Below are positions 37,782-46,106 of a DNA stretch of 64,000 bases, piece after piece. Numbering within the stretch: the stretch's first letter is position 1; every line of letters starts with the position of its first letter. A program made the position numbers and the translations under genes. Source of the stretch: Cyanobium sp. ATX 6A2 (GTDB taxonomy: Bacteria; Cyanobacteriota; Cyanobacteriia; PCC-6307; Cyanobiaceae); contig NZ_JAGQCU010000005.1 of NCBI RefSeq assembly GCF_024346355.1, positions 1 through 64,000 on the forward strand. Reading direction: 5' to 3'. The notes under the pieces were generated by a model. That model worked only from the letters and a program-made list of their open reading frames with translations, was not told the origin of the DNA and made no database searches.

Positions 37782-39698
37782 CTAGGAGACCTGTCCGGCG
37801 CTGGCATCAGCGTCAGCACGTCCGATCAGGGTGAACAGTTCCTGGCTGCCCTGACCGCGGACCTCGTAGTCGCCGAGTGTCTGAATGTTCCACTCCTGGC
37901 GGGCCTGAGCGGCCACGACCTGGTTCACCACCACGCCGCTGTCCGCCTCCTTGGCCACCGACTCAAGACGACTGGCCATGTTCACGGTGTCGCCGATCAT
38001 CGTGTAATCCATGCGGCTGGCGCACCCGATGTTGCCGCTGATCACAGGCCCGCCGGAGAGCACCAACACATGCTCCCAGGGTTCGCGGCCCTCGGAGATC
38101 CAGCGTTGATTGAGCTCCGCGAAGGCGCCTTGAATCTCGGTGACGGCCTCGAGCGCTGCCTGCACTTCATTCTCCAGACCCCGGCTCAGGGGAACCCCGA
38201 AAACCGCCAGCACCGCATCGCCCATGTACTTGTCGATCGTGGCGCCATGGCGCTGGAGCACACCCACAAGGACGGCGAAATACTCGTTCAGCTGAGCCAC
38301 CAATTCGCTGGCCCGGCCCTCCTGGCTCATCTGGGTCGTGCGCTGGGTGAAGCCACGGACATCGCACAGAAACACCACCACCTCCGACACCCGCCCACCC
38401 AGCAGCTCATCAGCTTCCTCGGGCTGGCTGGCGATCTGGGCCGCCACGGCCGGAGACAGATAGCGCTCGAGCATGCGCCGCAGGCGCAGCCGGTTGAGCT
38501 GCAGGCGCACGGTGGCCTCCCCCGCGCTCACCAGGCCGGTGGCGAGGGTGAACCCCGACAGACCCACCAGCACGATGCCCATTCCCTTGGAACTGATCAG
38601 GATCAGGGCCACCAGAAACAACACACCGGCGATCAGCGCCAGGGTGCCCAGTCGCGCCTGGGGTTGCTCCCAGCGCGTGGAGAGCAGGCCCAGCAACAGC
38701 ACCCCCAGGCCGAGCAGCGGAGCCCAGAGCGGTGAGGTGAAGGGCACGAACAGGGCCCGGCCCTCGAGACGGTTGGCGATCTCGGCGGCGTGAATCTCTA
38801 CCCCGGGCATGCCCTCCGCCCCGGCGAAAGCGGTGCGATGGATGTCCTGCAGCACACTGGCGGTGGGGCCGATCAGCACCACCTGATCCTTGAGGACTCC
38901 ACGCTCCAGCAACTGCTCGAAGCTGGCCGTCTCCAGCACCTCCCAGATGGAGATGGTGGGGATGGTGCGGGCGGGTCCGTAGGGGTCGACCAGAGGGCGC
39001 CAGGAGGCCACCAGACGGGGTGGGGGCAGTTCTTCGAGAGCGCCCTTGCCGATCAGCCGATCCGCCAGACCGGGAGGCACATCCAGCGCCCCGCTCTGGC
39101 GCAGCTGTTCGGCATAGGTGGTGGGCCGGAGGCGGATGTAACCGTCGGGGTCCTGAAGGCCATTGAGCAGACCGGAACTGGCGTCACCGGCCGCGGCACT
39201 GAGCTGGTCGATCGGGCTGCTGAGGGTCAGTCCCCCCACCCGTCCCCGGGATTCGAACACCTGGGCCCCAAGCACCACCTTGCCCTGATGACGGCTCAGG
39301 GCCCGGGCGAAACGGTCGTCGTCGTTGGGGCCGTGGCTGCTGGGGCCATCGAAGAGAAGGTCGAAGCCCACCGCCAGCGCTCCGGCGGCGAACAGGCGCT
39401 CCAGCACGCGGTCGTAGATGGCGCGGGGCCAGGGCCAGCTCACCAGCCGACTCAGCTCGGGATCCGCACTGAGATCGGCATTCGCCCCCTGCACGAGGCT
39501 GTGGTCGTCGATGGCGACGATCACCACCCCATCCGGCGGCTGTCTGGGTCCCCGCAGCTCCTGGGTGCGGGTGGCCACCATCAGCTGCCACTGGTCGTAG
39601 GTGTTGGCGAACACGGCAAACCCCACCGTGCAGGCGGAGGCCCAGACCACGAACACCAGGTGGCGGCGAAGCCAGCGGAACGGACGGGCCTGGATCAC
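37782..39698 (-). CDS. CHASE2-domain class III nucleotide cyclase 3
   Basis: A 638-residue cyclase with the same layout as the two others. It has an N-terminal anchor (LVFVVWASACTVGFAVFA), CHASE2 (about 40-330: VVIVAIDDHSLVQGANADLS, SWPWPRAIYDRVLERL, DQVVLIGPTAS), and three membrane helices (about 335-400). The catalytic domain spans about 435-610, with metal Asp in FLCDVRGFTQ and GDAVLAVFG, Lys in IDKYMGD and Thr, Asn and Arg in YTMIGDTVNMASR. All residues needed for activity are present. The FecR gene follows on the same strand. Product assumed cAMP by family. Confidence 0.9.
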   Translation of the reverse strand: MIQARPFRWLRRHLVFVVWASACTVGFAVFANTYDQWQLMVATRTQELRGPRQPPDGVVIVAIDDHSLVQGANADLSADPELSRLVSWPWPRAIYDRVLERLFAAGALAVGFDLLFDGPSSHGPNDDDRFARALSRHQGKVVLGAQVFESRGRVGGLTLSSPIDQLSAAAGDASSGLLNGLQDPDGYIRLRPTTYAEQLRQSGALDVPPGLADRLIGKGALEELPPPRLVASWRPLVDPYGPARTIPTISIWEVLETASFEQLLERGVLKDQVVLIGPTASVLQDIHRTAFAGAEGMPGVEIHAAEIANRLEGRALFVPFTSPLWAPLLGLGVLLLGLLSTRWEQPQARLGTLALIAGVLFLVALILISSKGMGIVLVGLSGFTLATGLVSAGEATVRLQLNRLRLRRMLERYLSPAVAAQIASQPEEADELLGGRVSEVVVFLCDVRGFTQRTTQMSQEGRASELVAQLNEYFAVLVGVLQRHGATIDKYMGDAVLAVFGVPLSRGLENEVQAALEAVTEIQGAFAELNQRWISEGREPWEHVLVLSGGPVISGNIGCASRMDYTMIGDTVNMASRLESVAKEADSGVVVNQVVAAQARQEWNIQTLGDYEVRGQGSQELFTLIGRADADASAGQVS

Positions 39699-39929
39699 GG
39701 ATTGACCTGGATCACGGGACGGACCTGAGGGGAGATGGGGAGCCTGCGGGAGAGGGCGGACGGCGCCCAGCCACCAGGCCGAGGCGATGATCCCAGCGCC
39801 GATCGGGAGCGGGGTCTGTCGCCGCGACTACGGCTGGTGGGCTGAGGGGATGGAGGATCGCCAGCCCCGCCAGGCCATTGCCTACGCCTATCACAACTAC
39901 GCCATCACCCAGGAACTGGAGCCTGGACA

Positions 39930-40205
39930 AGAGGCTTCAACGGACCTTGGCTTCGATCACCCCAGGAGAGAACGTTCCAGTCAGACTTGGCATACCTTGG
40001 AGCGAATTCAGCAGCGCATACCCAATCCGTTTCAGGAATTGAAGCGCCGCACAAAAATCTCGATCCCAAAGACCCGGCGGGCTACGACGCAGAGAACAGG
40101 ATGGCGATTCGGCGCCCAGGCCCCCTGTTCGGCCACCTGAACCATGGGCAGCTGGCCGACATCGCTGCCCTGAACCCCTGCCTGCGCTTCGCACCCCTGC
40201 CTGCG
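39930..40205 (+). pseudogene. Remnant of a second MscS-cNMP channel gene
   Basis: WHTLERIQQRIPNPFQELKR, a frame change, then PLFGHLNHGQLADIAALNPCLRF correspond in order to WYSLERNGQSVPYPVRELRP and PLFGALNDDELASLAQQADCLRF of the intact channel at 35362. Membrane and pore parts upstream and the rest of the cNMP domain downstream are missing. The fragment stops against the alaS 3' end at 40210. The stretch 39699-39930 before it shows nothing I can assign. Confidence 0.65.
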
Positions 40206-40209
40206 CTGC

Positions 40210-42951
40210 TCAGCCTTGGGCCGCCCCCAGCTCAGCCAGGAGAGCAGTGCGCGCCCCCTCCAAGGCCCCATCCAGGGCGGCGCCGTCGCGGCCGCCGGCC
40301 TGGGCCAGGTTGGGCCGGCCGCCGCCGCCGCCGCCGCAGGCCTTGGCCACACCGCCGATGAAGGCCCCGGCTTTCGGGCCGGCAGCGATCACCGCCTTGC
40401 CGAAGGCCGCCACCAGGATCACCTTGCCCAGGTCGGCCGGATCGGGCAGGCCGCCGAGCACCACCGCGGCGCTGTCGCCGAGCTGGTCGGCCAGGCCCTG
40501 GGCGGCACCCTGCAGGCCAGCCCCATCCACGCCGTCGAGGCGGGCCACCAGCAGCTGGAAGGCCTGGCCATCAGCGCCGGCACCTGACGTTGGCAGCACC
40601 GCTTCGGCACGGGCCGCCAGAGCCGCCGCCTTGGCCACCGCCAGCTCGCCGCGGGCCGCCGCCAGGGCTTTTTGCGTGGCCTTGAGCTCCTCGGCCAACT
40701 GGGCCACCCGCTCCACGATCTCGCCGGGCTGGGCCTTGAAGCGCTCGGCCAGGGGCTTCACCACCGCCTCGCGCTCCTTGAGATAGGCCAGCACCGCCGG
40801 ACCGGCCACCGCCTCGATGCGGCGGATGCCGGCGGCCACGCCGCTCTCGCCCACGATCTTGAACACACCGATCTCGGCGGTGTTGGCCACATGGGTGCCG
40901 CCGCAGAGCTCCATCGACACGCCGGGCACATCCACCACCCGCACCACATCGGCGTATTTCTCGCCGAACATCGCCACGGCGCCGGCGGCCTTGGCCGTCT
41001 CGATCGCCATCTCCGCCACCTCGAGGCTGTGGGCCTCGGCGATCCAGCCGTTGATCAGCGCCTCGATCTGCTCGAGCTCCTCGGGCGTCACGGCCCGGGG
41101 GCAATGGAAATCGAAGCGCAGGCGATCGAAGTCCACCAGCGAGCCCGCCTGGCCGATGCCCGGATCCACCACCTGCTTGAGCGCAGCCTGCAGCAGGTGG
41201 GTGGCCGTGTGGTTGGCCTGGGCCCGGCGCCGGCAGGCCGCATCCACCCGGGCGGTGAGCAGGTCGCCCACGGCCACGCTGCCCCGATCGATGCGGCCGC
41301 TGTGCACGAACACCGAGCGGTTGCGGCTCACCCCGGCGATGCTCACGATCACCCCCGCATCCACGCTGGTCTGGTCGCCGCCGCCCAGCAGCACGCCCCG
41401 GTCGCCCACCTGGCCGCCGCCCTCGCCGTAGAAGGGGGTGACATCGAGCACCAGCTGCACGTCGTCGCCAGCCGCGGCGCGCTCGGCCGGCTGGCCATTC
41501 ACCACCAAGGCGAGCACGCAGCTGGGGTGCTCCAGGGCTTCATAGCCCTTGAAGGCGGTGGCTTCAACGGCGGAGGCCACCTGATCAATGGCCTCCTGCA
41601 GGGTGAGGTCGATGCTCACCGCCGCCGCCTTGGCCCGCTGGCGCTGGGCCTCCATCGCCGCCTCGAAGCCGGCGGTGTCCACCGTGAGGCCGTGCTCCTC
41701 GGCGATCTCCTCGGTGAGCTCCAGGGGGAAGCCGTAGGTGTCGTAGAGCTCGAAGGCCTGCTCGCCGCTGATCTGCTGGGGCTGGGCGGCCAGCACCTCG
41801 GCCAGCAGCTTTTCGCCCCGCTCCAGGGTGTCCAGGAAGCGGGCCTCCTCGCGCTGCAATTCGGCCAGGATCACCTCACGCCGCTCCACCAGCTGGGGGT
41901 AGGCGCTCTGCATCAGCGCGATCGAGGCCTCACCCAAGGCCGTGAGGAAGGGTTTGGTGATGCCGAGCAGGCGGCCGTGACGCACCACGCGCCGCAGCAG
42001 CCGGCGCAGGATGTAGCCGCGGCCGAGATTGCTGGCGGTCACGCCATCGCCGATCAGCTGGGTGATCGCGCGCGAATGGTCGCCGATCACCTTGAGCGAG
42101 GTTTTGCCCTTCTCATCGAGGCTGCGGTAGTCCACGCCCGCCAGCTGCGCCGCCGTTTCAATCAACGGGTAAATCAGGTCGGTTTCGTAGTTGTTCGGCA
42201 CGCCCTGCAGGATCTGGGCCATGCGCTCCAGCCCCAGACCGGTGTCGATGTTGCGGTTGGCCAGCGGCGTGAGGGTGCCCTCCGCGTCGCGGTTGTACTG
42301 CATGAACACCAGGTTGTAGAACTCGATGAAGCGGCTGTCGTCCTCCAGATCGATGCCGTCGTCACCGCGTTCGGGCTTGAAGTCGTAATAGATCTCCGAG
42401 CAGGGGCCGCAGGGGCCGGTGGGGCCGGAAGCCCAGAAGTTGTCGGCCTCATCCATGCGGATGATCCGCTTGGGATTCACGCCCACCAGGTCGCGCCAGA
42501 TCGCCTCGGCCTCGTCGTCTTCGCGGAACACGCTCACCACCAGGTTGTTCGGCGAGAGGCCGAACACGCCGGTGCTCAGCTCCCAGGCCCACTGGATCGC
42601 CTGCTCCTTGAAGTAATCCCCGAAGGAGAAGTTGCCGAGCATCTCGAAGAACGTGTGATGCCGCGCCGTGCGGCCCACGTTCTCGATGTCGTTGGTGCGG
42701 ATGCACTTCTGGGCGCTGGTGGCCCGCGGCGCCGGCCTCGGAGATTGGCCCAGGAACACCGGCTTGAAGGGCAGCATGCCGGCGATGGTGAGCAGCACCG
42801 TGGGGTCGTCCGGCACCAGCGAGGCGCTGGCCATCGGGGTATGGCCCCGTTGCTCGTAGAAATCAAGGAAGGCCGCGCGGATTTCGGCGCCGCTGCGGGG
42901 GCGCAGGGAGGGCTGACCCGAGGCCTGGGGAGAGGAAGGGGCAACGGCCAT
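40210..42951 (-). CDS. alaS: Alanyl-tRNA synthetase
   Basis: A 913-residue class II synthetase. The catalytic part shows RAAFLDFYEQRGHTPMASAS, KCIRTNDIENVGRTARHHTF and FNLVFMQYNRDAEG. The editing domain has QANHTATHLLQAALK and the zinc-site Cys-His of MELCGGTHVANTAEIG. The C-terminal oligomerisation region ends with a Gly-rich CGGGGGGRPNLAQAGG. It attaches alanine to tRNA(Ala) and clears mischarged serine. The ATG start at 42951 is standard. Confidence 0.97.
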   Translation of the reverse strand: MAVAPSSPQASGQPSLRPRSGAEIRAAFLDFYEQRGHTPMASASLVPDDPTVLLTIAGMLPFKPVFLGQSPRPAPRATSAQKCIRTNDIENVGRTARHHTFFEMLGNFSFGDYFKEQAIQWAWELSTGVFGLSPNNLVVSVFREDDEAEAIWRDLVGVNPKRIIRMDEADNFWASGPTGPCGPCSEIYYDFKPERGDDGIDLEDDSRFIEFYNLVFMQYNRDAEGTLTPLANRNIDTGLGLERMAQILQGVPNNYETDLIYPLIETAAQLAGVDYRSLDEKGKTSLKVIGDHSRAITQLIGDGVTASNLGRGYILRRLLRRVVRHGRLLGITKPFLTALGEASIALMQSAYPQLVERREVILAELQREEARFLDTLERGEKLLAEVLAAQPQQISGEQAFELYDTYGFPLELTEEIAEEHGLTVDTAGFEAAMEAQRQRAKAAAVSIDLTLQEAIDQVASAVEATAFKGYEALEHPSCVLALVVNGQPAERAAAGDDVQLVLDVTPFYGEGGGQVGDRGVLLGGGDQTSVDAGVIVSIAGVSRNRSVFVHSGRIDRGSVAVGDLLTARVDAACRRRAQANHTATHLLQAALKQVVDPGIGQAGSLVDFDRLRFDFHCPRAVTPEELEQIEALINGWIAEAHSLEVAEMAIETAKAAGAVAMFGEKYADVVRVVDVPGVSMELCGGTHVANTAEIGVFKIVGESGVAAGIRRIEAVAGPAVLAYLKEREAVVKPLAERFKAQPGEIVERVAQLAEELKATQKALAAARGELAVAKAAALAARAEAVLPTSGAGADGQAFQLLVARLDGVDGAGLQGAAQGLADQLGDSAAVVLGGLPDPADLGKVILVAAFGKAVIAAGPKAGAFIGGVAKACGGGGGGRPNLAQAGGRDGAALDGALEGARTALLAELGAAQG

Positions 42952-42996
42952 GGCGGAACGGGGGCGGATCCTTGCAAGGCATGATGGCTCAGCGCC

Positions 42997-44862
42997 TCAG
43001 TAGTGCTCCATCAGGGTGAGCTGAACGCTGGTCTGGCTGAGTTTTGTGCCCATGTCGCAGGTGAGGGCCTTGAGCAGGGAGATCACCACCTGTGGGTGGC
43101 TGTGGCTGAGGGCATCGAAATCATCCCGATGCAACACCCAGCATGCCCCCGCTTCTGTGGCGACGATGTCGGCCGTGCGCGGGTTCTGAGCAATGAAACC
43201 GATCTCACCGAAACAGAGCCCCGCGCCGAAGGTGGCTAACCGGGTGGAGTGGTGCACCCCATCGCCACTACTGATCTTGAGAGCGATGTCGAAGGATCCG
43301 GACTGAACCAGAAAAAGCTCGTCGCCAGGGTCCCCACCACGGATGACGACATCACCGGATTCAAACAATCTAAGGCTCATCCGCTCGGCCAGCACCACGC
43401 GATGCTCATCGGGGAGCTGGCCCAGAAAGCCCGGATACCGGGGATCGGCCAAAACCGTCACAGTCGCGGGGGGTGCCTCCGTGTCGTACAACGACAGCAG
43501 CATCTCCTCAGCCGCCTCGAGGGCTGAATCGAGATGCTCATAGGCTTCGACACGCTCAGTGATCCTCCAGTCAGGCATGCTGACCATGGGCAGCCTCCCG
43601 GCACGGGAGAGGAGAATATCCACCCCCTTGTCCTCCATGGAACAGAGCTGGCGATCCAGGAGGCCGGAGGATTCCACCGGACATTCCGTGACATGGGCCA
43701 GATCGAGAATCAAAATTCGCACCTTGTCCGACAGCTTCGCCAACTCTGCGGCCATCTGCTCGATTCCACCGAAATCAAGCACTCCCTGGACATGAATGAT
43801 CTGCACTTCGTCGCGATGGGGGTCCAGGATCCGCAACTCCCGATCGCTGCGCCAGCGCCGTGACGTTCGCTGGGATCCCAGGTAAGAACGCCGGATGGTG
43901 GCATCCACTTGGTAGTATTGATTGAACAGGCTTAGCCCTACCCCTCTTGAGAGCTGCCGGCACACAGCTACGCCACGCACGCTGTTGCCGAAGCTGTCGA
44001 GCGAAGGGGAGTAGGTGGCGATGCCGAGCCGCCCCGGAATGACCGCCATAACCCCACCCGCCACGCCACTCTTGGCCGGAATACCCACATCATGGAGCCA
44101 CTGGCCGGCAAAGTCATACATGCCGCAGGTCCCCATCAGGGCAAGAACCCGCACCGTGATCTCCGGGGAAATGGCCTGACCGCCGGTGAAGGGATTGCGC
44201 CCTTGGCAAGCCAGCGTCGTGGCCATCACCGCAAGGTCTCGACATGTGACGGAGATAGCACACTGGCGAAAGTAGAGATCCAGAGCCGGCTCCGGATCAG
44301 ATTCAATGATGTTGAAATTACGAAGCAGATGGCCGATGGCCCGGTTGCGGTGGCCGGTCTCTTTCTCTGATCTATAAACATCGAAATTGATACTCAGCCG
44401 CCGTCCGGCCAGCTGCTCGAAATAATCAAGCAATTGCTCTTCGGAATTTCCAGGGAACGCATCACAGATCTGGGCCGATGCAGCGATGGCACCGGCATTG
44501 ATCATGGGATTGCGCGGTTTTCCCGACTCCGGATCAAGGCTGATGGCGTTGAACGCATCACCAGAGGGCTCCACATCAATCTTGCTGGCAATGAACTCCA
44601 GGGAGAGCAGCTTCAATGCCAGCGCATAGATGAACGGCTTCGAAATTGATTGGATGGTGAACTCCTTTCTCGTTGCACCAACCTCATAGATTCTGCCACC
44701 GGGGGTGGCGATCACGATGCCAAAATCGTCAGGGCAAGCCTTGGCCAACTCAGGTATATAGTCGGCTACCCGGCCTTCATTCAAACCAGAATAAGCGTGG
44801 TACAGCTCTTCCAGCAGCTCCTGAATCACGTTGGCACTACACTGATGAACCTGCACGGTCAT
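42997..44862 (-). CDS. glsA: Glutaminase with STAS and cyclic-nucleotide-binding domains
   Basis: A 621-residue three-domain protein. Residues 1-310 are a serine-type glutaminase: FTIQSISKPF has the Ser-x-x-Lys pair, then SGKPRNPMINAGAIA and KSGVAGGVMAVIPGRLGIA. Residues about 345-455 are a STAS domain (VQIIHVQGVLDFGGIEQMA, LILDLAHV). Residues about 480-600 are a cNMP-binding domain (LFESGDVVIRGGDPGDELF, GLCFGEIGFIAQNPRTADI). Glutaminase hydrolyses glutamine to glutamate and ammonia. The appended domains suggest control by cyclic nucleotide and by a STAS partner. Codon use is visibly less GC-rich than in the neighbours, hinting at transfer. Confidence 0.94.
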   Translation of the reverse strand: MTVQVHQCSANVIQELLEELYHAYSGLNEGRVADYIPELAKACPDDFGIVIATPGGRIYEVGATRKEFTIQSISKPFIYALALKLLSLEFIASKIDVEPSGDAFNAISLDPESGKPRNPMINAGAIAASAQICDAFPGNSEEQLLDYFEQLAGRRLSINFDVYRSEKETGHRNRAIGHLLRNFNIIESDPEPALDLYFRQCAISVTCRDLAVMATTLACQGRNPFTGGQAISPEITVRVLALMGTCGMYDFAGQWLHDVGIPAKSGVAGGVMAVIPGRLGIATYSPSLDSFGNSVRGVAVCRQLSRGVGLSLFNQYYQVDATIRRSYLGSQRTSRRWRSDRELRILDPHRDEVQIIHVQGVLDFGGIEQMAAELAKLSDKVRILILDLAHVTECPVESSGLLDRQLCSMEDKGVDILLSRAGRLPMVSMPDWRITERVEAYEHLDSALEAAEEMLLSLYDTEAPPATVTVLADPRYPGFLGQLPDEHRVVLAERMSLRLFESGDVVIRGGDPGDELFLVQSGSFDIALKISSGDGVHHSTRLATFGAGLCFGEIGFIAQNPRTADIVATEAGACWVLHRDDFDALSHSHPQVVISLLKALTCDMGTKLSQTSVQLTLMEHY

Positions 44863-45139
44863 AGCCTCGCCAAGGCCGTCACATTACCAAACCCTGAAAG
44901 ACCCAGATTGCTGTAGGAATTGCTACACCGGCTTCGAAAGGACTTGAAGGACATGTGGCGACGGCTGGCTGCATCACAACTCCTTCGCAGCAATCAGCCC
45001 GGTCTGGATGGTCCCCGGACCAGAAGGCACGGGCACAATCTGTGGTGATCCAGGGCGTCCTGCCCATCGGCACACCAGGGAGGGGAGATCCGCCCCGCCA
45101 TACAGGCATCCAGGCTATGGCCACCCCAGGAGTCGAGCA

Positions 45140-45305
45140 GTCCGGCCTGGCGTCGCACATAGCGGCCAGGGCCTCGGGCGAGTCCAGCTGAGGAACGCAG
45201 TGCTCGGCACTCAGCAATGGATCGACGCTCCAGCGCCGCTGCCTGGCCAGCCACTGATCAAGCTACTCGAAGCGACCGGCCCGCCGATCGGTGCTGGCCG
45301 CTTTG
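45140..45305 (-). pseudogene. Remnant of a sulfotransferase gene
   Basis: Reading down from 45305 on the minus strand gives GPHKAAST, an internal stop, then LDQWLARQRRWSVDPLLSAEHCVPQLDSPEAL. The intact gene at 46093-47181 has GPHKTGST and LDQLLRRQGRWSGDLLLSAEHFVPLLERPEAI. About 50 residues are missing between the two parts and the C-terminal two thirds are unrecognisable. It is joined head-on to the broken SNF2 copy. Confidence 0.75.
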
Positions 45306-45966
45306 TGGGGGCCGACTGTTCCTGTGGGGTGACACCTGGCGCGTGGCCAGCCCGGTGGAGCCCGACCGGGAGGCGCCGGCCCACCCCCTGGGCCTGAGCG
45401 CCGACGAGGTAGCCGACTGGCTGGACGACAACGAACTCTGGAGTGAGGCCCTGCGGCCGGCCCGGGCCACCCTCACCCTGCCCAGCCGCACCCAGGCCGG
45501 CAGGGGACGGCGCAGCGGCGACAGCTGGAGCGGGCTGCCGCTGCAGGCGGGCGAGCCGATCCCCAAACAGCTGGAGTGGTGGCCCTGGCAGGTGGAGGGC
45601 TGGGCCCTGGATCCGCCCGGGGCCGCTGGCTGCCGATGATCGAGGAGGGCAGAGCCCGCTGGCAGCCCCTGCTCAACCGCGAGGGCGACCGCCGCCGGCT
45701 GGAGGAGCTGGCCGTGGGCATCCCCCAGGTGGCCACCTGTGCCCTGGCGGCAGGACTGGAGGGCCACCCTGCCCTGGCCTGCCGCCGGCCCAGCAGCGGC
45801 CGGCTGCGGGTGGCCAGCCTGCTGGCGGCCCTGCTCGACGGCCAGCTGCGTTCCGGATTTCAGTGCGCGCCGGAGGGTCTCGACCCCCTGCTCCTGGCCT
45901 GGCAGAAGGGCCTGGGCAAGGGGGACGGCAGCCTGCGGCTCGATGAGGAGGAGCTGGAGCGCCTCA
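45304..45966 (+). pseudogene. Partial copy of the SNF2 helicase 5' part
   Basis: 45304-45615 repeats 47758-48064 apparently without change, and 45616-45966 repeats about 48178-48530 with very few differences. About 112 bases between are missing, at a GATC shared by both edges, which shifts the frame. The copy ends after the codons for EEELERL. It encodes only the non-catalytic N-terminal part, so it has no helicase function. Near-identity implies a recent copy or gene conversion. Confidence 0.9.
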
Positions 45967-46054
45967 ACGAGGCGATCAGGGCCAGCCAGCCCAGCAGCAG
46001 CAGCCAGCGCAGCAGGTGGGCCTGCTGTTCCGGCCACCGCGAGAAGAGCCGCAT
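45964..46054 (-). pseudogene. Truncated start of a membrane protein
   Basis: From ATG 46054 the minus strand reads MRLFSRWPEQQ, then a strongly hydrophobic helix (LLRWLLLLGWLALIASLRR), and then runs into antisense SNF2 sequence at 45966. This looks like the N-terminus of a membrane protein cut by the insertion of the SNF2 fragment. The gene cannot be named. Confidence 0.35.
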
Positions 46055-46078
46055 CGGGACCCCAGCAGGGCCTACAGA

Positions 46079-46106
46079 TTATTGGGATGACGTTATTGGG
46101 ATGACG
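46079..46106. repeat. Two tandem 14-base units at the sulfotransferase stop
   Basis: TTATTGGGATGACG occurs twice in a row (46079-46092 and 46093-46106). The second unit contains the last codons and stop of the sulfotransferase gene. It is at the edge of the rearranged SNF2 fragment region, and may mark a repair junction. Confidence 0.7.
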
